Made by a program: the position numbers and the translations under genes
Assembly: GCA_964036275.1 (NCBI GenBank)
Contig: OZ038433.1
Location: 16,560,257-16,624,256, forward strand
Reading direction: 5' to 3'
From: Litoditis marina
Taxonomy: Eukaryota > Nematoda > Chromadorea > Rhabditida > Rhabditidae
DNA: 64,000 nucleotides
The notes under the pieces: model-generated
What the model saw: only the letters and a program-made list of their open reading frames with translations
What the model was told of the DNA's origin: nothing
The model's database searches: none
Part shown: one piece after another, positions 61,501 to 64,000 of the stretch
Layout of the letters: each line of letters starts with the position of its first letter
Position numbering within the stretch: position 1 is the first letter of the stretch

Positions 61501-61642
61501 GTATGCAACTGCAGTAACGTGTGAAAGTCGCCAACGAACCTGGCATTGGGATTGCTGCCAGACGGGGTGCAGTTCCTTGCGTACGGGTCTCCCAGTTCCA
61601 CCTTCACCACCTCAGGTTCTTGTGGCAGAAAAGAGCGCATCC
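34085..61642 (-). CDS. sax-7: L1CAM/neuroglian-type adhesion molecule, SAX-7-like
   Basis: A long multi-exon gene. Exons: 61642-61540, 60610-60532, 58154-58010, 54608-54512, 50143-50050, 49785-49692, 48912-48787, 48465-48298, 47962-47835, 47320-47260, 47099-47010, 46605-46512, 46026-45951, 45603-45483, 45250-45130, 44527-44380, 43934-43729, 43431-43305, 42987-42874, 42677-42603, 42259-42179, 42017-41901, 41711-41648, 41350-41226, 40919-40839, 40445-40319, 36677-36589, 36106-36025, 35630-35490, 35008-34822, 34521-34406, 34158-34085. Phases agree at every junction, although the 60532 donor is non-canonical. Domains in order: Ig2 ([19 protein letters not shown]), Ig3, Ig4 (TFDC, YQCKAEN), Ig5 (LECKF, YECLGV), Ig6 (YEWLVNG, YKCIAS), five FN3 domains, a Leu/Ile-rich membrane helix, then a tail with AEYGDTD, SFIGQY and terminal STFV. 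Ig1 and its start lie outside or were missed. In this family the protein is a neuronal and epithelial surface receptor; FIGQY binds ankyrin and TFV is a PDZ ligand. Confidence 0.95.
34822..35008 (-). other. sax-7: sax-7 transmembrane exon
   Basis: The exon encodes PRSARLW, then a run of about 24 Leu/Ile/Ala residues with two Cys, then the stop-transfer sequence [20 protein letters not shown], typical of the L1 family juxtamembrane region. It is in phase with its neighbours (2 nt in, 2 nt out). Confidence 0.93.
35040..35150 (+). repeat. ACTCGAA-rich dispersed repeat, copies 3-4
   Basis: AGGGTTGTTAAAATCAAACT to CACGATTAACAACCCTA, with inverted ends, in the sax-7 intron upstream of the membrane exon. 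A more diverged relative (AGGGTTGTTCGATATTACTC...) lies at 35725-35845. Confidence 0.65.
36678..40318 (-). other. Large sax-7 intron (FN4 to FN5)
   Basis: A 3.6-kb intron. I see no exon with both splice sites and family similarity on either strand. Contents are AT-rich DNA, a C run at about 38422 and a GAGAGA/CTCTCT hairpin at 38745-38777. The plus-strand frame at 39929-40405 runs into the antisense of the 40445-40319 exon and is not a gene. Confidence 0.6.
41050..41122. repeat. GGTTACC-rich repeat, copy 2
   Basis: AAAACTTCGGTAACCGTACA through AAAATAGGTTACCAGAT. A block of about 66 bp is identical to 43603-43668, another sax-7 intron, which implies a recent copy event. Confidence 0.8.
41478..41507 (-). 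pseudogene. Echo of the sax-7 FN4 exon start
   Basis: The minus strand reads TTACAGTCCCCAGTGCAGTG and CGTGGCTTTT, giving VPSAVRG before diverging. It mirrors the true exon start at 41350 ([40 protein letters not shown]). It lies 128 bp upstream, in the preceding intron. Confidence 0.75.
41901..42259 (-). other. sax-7: sax-7 FN3-3 exons with acidic block and furin-type site
   Basis: Exon 42259-42179 encodes an acidic run ([15 protein letters not shown]) and then KYRWKRT. Exon 42017-41901 opens with [22 protein letters not shown] is a consensus proprotein-convertase site inside the third FN3 domain, where L1 family members are known to be cleaved. Cleavage here is inferred. Confidence 0.8.
42090..42172 (+). 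repeat. CT-rich tract in a sax-7 intron
   Basis: About 80 bp of CTCTCT with CCTTCC, ending next to the 42179 exon donor. It is purine-rich on the transcribed strand. Confidence 0.8.
42330..42453. repeat. 126-bp fold-back element, copy 2
   Basis: TTAAAAAAGGACTATTATGT at the left pairs with ACATAATCGTCCTGCTTTAA at the right; GGTCCAATCCC faces GGGATTGGTCC. It is the same family as 14792-14917. Confidence 0.8.
43131..43310. repeat. Direct duplication in a sax-7 intron, reaching the donor
   Basis: AAGTCTTCATGACAACAAAA...TTATTATTATTATGAATCAC is repeated as AAGTCTTCATGACCACAAAC...TTATTATTATTATAACTATTCAC. The second copy runs up to the 43305 exon donor. The period is about 90 bp and ATT trinucleotide runs are present in both. 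Confidence 0.7.
43603..43695. repeat. GGTTACC-rich repeat, copy 3
   Basis: Its first 66 bp are identical to 41056-41121, followed by GCAGCTAGGTTACCAAAAAA and CTCGGTAACAT. Confidence 0.8.
44228..44270 (-). pseudogene. Echo of the sax-7 FN3-1 exon end
   Basis: Plus strand CCGTCCCTACGGCTGTAGTG, CCACAGTGGCCCGGCC parallels the true exon end at 44380 (CTGTCCATATGGTTGTAGTG, CCACGGTGGCCTTCCC). It lies about 150 bp into the following intron and has lost the donor GT. Confidence 0.75.
46890..46941 (-). pseudogene. Echo of the sax-7 Ig5 last exon end
   Basis: Plus strand CGCACTTCTAACAAGTAGTT, TCGCCTTGGCCTGTCCGTAT parallels the true edge at 47007 (CCCACTTCTGACGAGTAGTT, TCGCC...TTGGCCTGTCCGTAT). A TGTCC repeat is missing and the donor has changed to GTGCGT. 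Confidence 0.78.
48133..48184 (-). pseudogene. Echo of the sax-7 Ig4 last exon end
   Basis: Plus strand CAGATTGAGAAATTGGGATA, GAAGTTGGTCCAGACGTATT, CGTGTC parallels 48302-48346 (CAGATTGAGATAGAAGTTGG, TCCAGACGTATCCGTGTC). An 8-bp insertion has broken the frame. It lies about 115 bp into the following intron. Confidence 0.8.
50144..54511 (-). other. Large sax-7 intron within Ig3
   Basis: A 4.4-kb intron. It holds the GGTTACC repeat (50730-50975) and a short GA tract at 51365-51390. I see nothing else that I can support as a gene on either strand. Confidence 0.6.
50730..50975. repeat. GGTTACC-rich repeat, copy 4
   Basis: CCCGGTTTTTAGGTAACCTA at the left and AGGTTACCTAAAAACCCGG at the right are inverted ends. 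Between them GGTTACC, GGTAACC and ACCGGTTACC recur about ten times in both orientations. It is the most complete fold-back of this family. Confidence 0.75.
54609..58009 (-). other. Large sax-7 intron between Ig2 and Ig3
   Basis: A 3.4-kb intron. It contains C/G runs (56824-56840, 57702-57718) and a small GAGAGA stretch near 56090-56130. The 126-codon plus frame at 55640-56020 has no splice support or family resemblance. Confidence 0.6.
58194..58244 (-). CDS. sax-7: Alternative sax-7 first exon (short isoform signal peptide)
   Basis: ATG ACG TCA starts a 17-codon exon encoding [17 protein letters not shown], a classic signal-peptide core, followed by GTGAGT. The exon ends in phase 0, exactly what the exon at 58154 needs. 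The intron between them is only 39 nt, is a multiple of three and has no stop, so spliced and unspliced forms both stay in frame. Joining here skips Ig1 and half of Ig2 and leaves Ig3-Ig6 plus five FN3 domains (1139 aa). This matches the known four-Ig short isoform of C. elegans SAX-7. It implies an internal promoter near 58250-58600. Confidence 0.75.
58245..60531 (-). other. sax-7 intron, probable internal promoter region
   Basis: A 2.3-kb stretch upstream of the short-isoform ATG. It contains an ACTCGAA repeat (59806-59893, ends AGGGTTGTTA/TTAACAACCC). The plus frame at 58312-58635 has no splice support. No TATA motif is certain. Confidence 0.5.
60532..60610 (-). other. sax-7: sax-7 Ig2 middle exon with non-canonical donor
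   Basis: The exon encodes [18 protein letters not shown] and HISSNEQ, including the Ig Trp. The incoming phase matches the exon at 61540. The only GT nearby (60527) would leave one extra base and break the frame into 58154. A GC donor (CAG/GCGGGT) at 60531-60530 restores phase 0. Alternatives are an unseen small exon or a sequence error. Confidence 0.7.
61031..61066 (-). pseudogene. Echo of the sax-7 Ig2 first exon end
   Basis: Plus strand GCCAACGAACCTGTGGCATT, GGGATTGCTGCCAG parallels the true exon end at 61530-61563 (GCCAACGAACCTGGCATTGG, GATTGCTGCCAG), with a 2-bp insertion. The donor sequence is preserved. The 34-bp minisatellite lies between the two. Confidence 0.82.
61172..61515 (+). 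repeat. 34-bp minisatellite, about 10 copies
   Basis: The unit AACTGTCATGTAGTAACATC plus ATGTAGTAACATGT repeats about ten times with very few differences (TGTGG in the first two, TGCAG in the last). The unit is rich in palindromic ACATGT/CATG words. It lies in a sax-7 intron, 25 bp from the Ig2 exon. Confidence 0.93.
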
Positions 61643-62189
61643 CTGAAATCATGGAAATATTTTCAATTCTTCTAAACAAACATACTGCCAAGAATGATAG
61701 AAAGTTTATACCACAAAGATCACTTATCTAACTTTTTGGAACGACTCTTAGAACCCCAAGGGAAGGGGACGAGGATATAACCCCCCCACCTCCTGATATG
61801 AAAAGAGGTAAAATCTTTGTATCCCATAATTCTAATTCGGTGCGAACCACGGATAAATGTATCAGTGGTCAAAACAGAATTGTGATCCTGGTTTGTCGAC
61901 TTCTAACTTTCAATTCTAAACAAAGTGACATGATCAAACTAAATCTTGAAATGATCACTTTGTCCCCTTTCGTTAGCTAATTTTGCTCTGTTTACATATC
62001 TGCCTAACTATGCATTTGAGTCAGTATAGCCACACCGCTTCCTGTTTCAATCCATCACCATCTCAACATGTTACCCTCCTCTCAGAAAATGAACGTGTTC
62101 ACGTTCTCTTCACGTGTGGAAACCCGTCTTCACTTGTCATTTCTATTCCTGGGAGGCGCTTAGGTGGTCGTTTCATGTGAATTCTCTCC

Positions 62190-63887
62190 ATGAACACCAG
62201 CAATGTCACCACTTCGTCTCCCCTCAATTTCACTTCGAATAGTTCGACGACCGTTATTTCTAACGCAACCAGCTACTACTCTTATTTCCCTTCCACAACA
62301 GAAAAGCCGCACTTCTTTCTGCCACTTCCACTACTCAACATCACTCCCCTCGATGTAAGTTTGATAGTGTTTCTCATTCGTTAACAATAAGTTTTGTAAA
62401 AGTTGAGATGTAAAATGCTGTTCAAGCTAAAACGAGTCATTTGACAAGCCAATTTCTCAGATTCTGGAATCGCTCGAAATTTCAAAAAGATGATAATCTC
62501 ATTGTACAATTTGACATCCTAATGGTAGGCCGAAAGGTAGAACCCTATCGTAGTAAAAGTGATTAATTTAAACGATCTTGACTATAATCCTGATCTACTA
62601 TGATCAACGAACGGCGAGTCAAAAGCAACAAAAAACTTAAATTGCAGCTTGAAACCGATTGGGTTATATCATGTCCTCAAACGTATCTCAAAGGCAAACT
62701 ATTTGGAGCACGACAAACTTTGTCAAACATATTTTTCAGGTGATTGACGTCTTATTTCTGTGTTTTGTCGGATGTTTTGGCGTGTTTATCACACTGACTG
62801 GAGTATACTTAACCTATATGAACCACCATGGGAAGGATCGTCTGTTCGAGGAGAAAGTCAGGGAACACTTAATAGGTAAGCCTGGAATGCCCAGAAAAGT
62901 CATCTACCAAAGGTGCCGCATCTACCTCGCTCCGTTTCAAATTACCCCTATAAAATGGCCGGTAAACCTTGTTTGTGATAATGCAAAATGTATTGCGATT
63001 CGTGTTCTTCTCAGTGAAACTTACTGTGAGAACTGCAGTACAGGTGTGCAAAATGTTGCACTGCTAGCTGCAGTAGTTATTGCGCAAACTACCCATTTTG
63101 CTGAAAATGGTCCAATTAGCGAAATTTCATCGAAAAAGGTAATAGACTCAGTGCGACTAACTTGACCAACATCTCCTATAACCAACCGTTAAATCTACGC
63201 ACTACCCACCGGAGCAGCGTAAATAGATTGAGAGGAGCCTTTGAGGGGATCCTTAACGCTTCAACCCTTCAACCCACCCATGCTTATGACCTACTCATAC
63301 GTAAACTACCCCCTCATTTCGATGTTGACTGATGCTCACTTTTGCTCGACTTCGATCGACGTATGATCATTTTTCGGGATAACTTTGGTTTTCTACTGCT
63401 GAATAGAATGAATAGGCATAATTCAAGACAAAAATGCGATTATAGCGTACTTTTCACTTAAACATGCTCACTTTTCGGTGTCGCTCATGCTCACATTTCT
63501 CAGCCCGGTAGGGAACTATTTTACGTATGGACCCCTACTGCAGTCCAATAACTGAAATAATGCGCTAAAATAAAATAAAAGTTACAAACTAGCCCTGGGG
63601 ATTCAACAAACGATCTCGAACAGTAGAATAGTCTTTTTTGACCTTCTACCCTACTTACAACCACCAGCTCGCTGCCCACATATCTCTAACACCCTTCCAA
63701 TAACCGCCTTAGCAACGTCATCGCCGCTAAAGCAACGTATCGTTAAAAAAAGTCCCGAAATGAAACCATTTTACTTATGCGTGTAATATTCTTTTCTGCC
63801 CACCTCAAACCCTCTTTCCTGATTGCAGCCTCAAGCACCCTCCCAACCGATGTCTCCACCACCCCCCCCCCCCCCAATAACAGCTAA
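62190..63887 (+). CDS. Small single-pass membrane protein, possibly KCNE/MPS-like
   Basis: Exon 1 (62190-62354) encodes 55 residues with several N-glycosylation sequons (NVT, NFT, NSS, NAT, NIT). Exon 2 (62740-62875; acceptor TATTTTTCAG, donor GTAAGC) encodes VLFLCFVGCFGVFITLTGV, a membrane helix, then YLTYMNHHGKDRLFEEKVRE. A possible exon 3 (63829-63887; acceptor GATTGCAG) adds ASSTLPTDVS and a Pro run before TAA, for 119 aa in all. The short glycosylated N-terminus, a single helix with GVF-ITL and a charged post-membrane segment resemble KCNE potassium-channel beta subunits (C. elegans MPS proteins). The resemblance is of layout and a few positions only. Exon 3 is the weakest part because its end depends on a C run. 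The gene lies antisense to sax-7, probably in an intron or upstream. Confidence 0.45.
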
Positions 63888-64000
63888 ATTGAGTACCTTT
63901 CCCGTCTCACCGAGGATTCGAACCTGTTAAACTCCAACACTAAGACTCTCTCACCCATAGGTAAAAAGGGGTCTAACCGGGCTGTTCAAAAGTGAGGGGG

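Noticed and set aside
61172..61515. CRISPR-like array
   Set aside because: Contiguous 34-bp repeats without unique spacers, in eukaryotic intron DNA: a minisatellite.
62659..63165. 168-codon unspliced plus frame
   Set aside because: It reads through the acceptor at 62739 and donor at 62876 of the small membrane-protein gene; the spliced model explains the membrane helix better.
63905..63965. tRNA gene on minus (GGTTCGAATCC)
   Set aside because: Only the B-box is present; no A box or acceptor pairing was found upstream.

Overview
The window reads as nuclear DNA of a nematode. Four intron-rich protein genes can be assembled, and two belong to groups with a strong nematode signature: a Ground-like (hedgehog-related) secreted protein and an L1CAM/neuroglian-type adhesion gene of the SAX-7 kind, with a FIGQY ankyrin site and a C-terminal TFV. 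The species cannot be named. 5' splice sites are unusually rich in GTGGG. Introns and intergenic DNA are full of GA/CT tracts, fold-back elements and small dispersed repeats.

Layout. 1-11029 is gene-free and repeat-rich; it holds five copies of a tRNA-derived SINE-like element, fold-backs and GA tracts. 11030-14193 holds the Ground-like gene on the minus strand (5 exons, 208 aa). 14194-24950 is gene-free, with a fold-back/MITE cluster (17.6-19.3 kb), a TA tract and long CT tracts. 24957-29874 is a plus-strand, 7-exon gene for a divergent homeodomain protein (251 aa). Its last two exons and 3' flank are tandemly duplicated: unit 1 is 28521-31176 and unit 2 is 31177-33635. 34085-61642 is the minus-strand sax-7-like gene, which converges on the homeodomain gene. 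Ig2 to Ig6, five FN3 domains, the membrane segment and the cytoplasmic tail are present; Ig1 was not found. An internal signal-peptide exon at 58194-58244 splices in frame and predicts a short isoform of 1139 aa. 62190-63887 (+) is a small glycosylated single-pass membrane protein, possibly KCNE-like, in opposite orientation upstream of the visible sax-7 exons.

How the genes relate. The four genes look independent. The homeodomain gene and sax-7 share a convergent 3' region, and both poly(A) signals sit inside the duplicated block. The most distinctive feature of the window is that short pieces of exon edges, splice site included, recur in neighbouring introns ('exon-edge echoes'). At least eight cases are visible across three genes. 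The terminal-exon duplication of the homeodomain gene may be the largest product of the same process.
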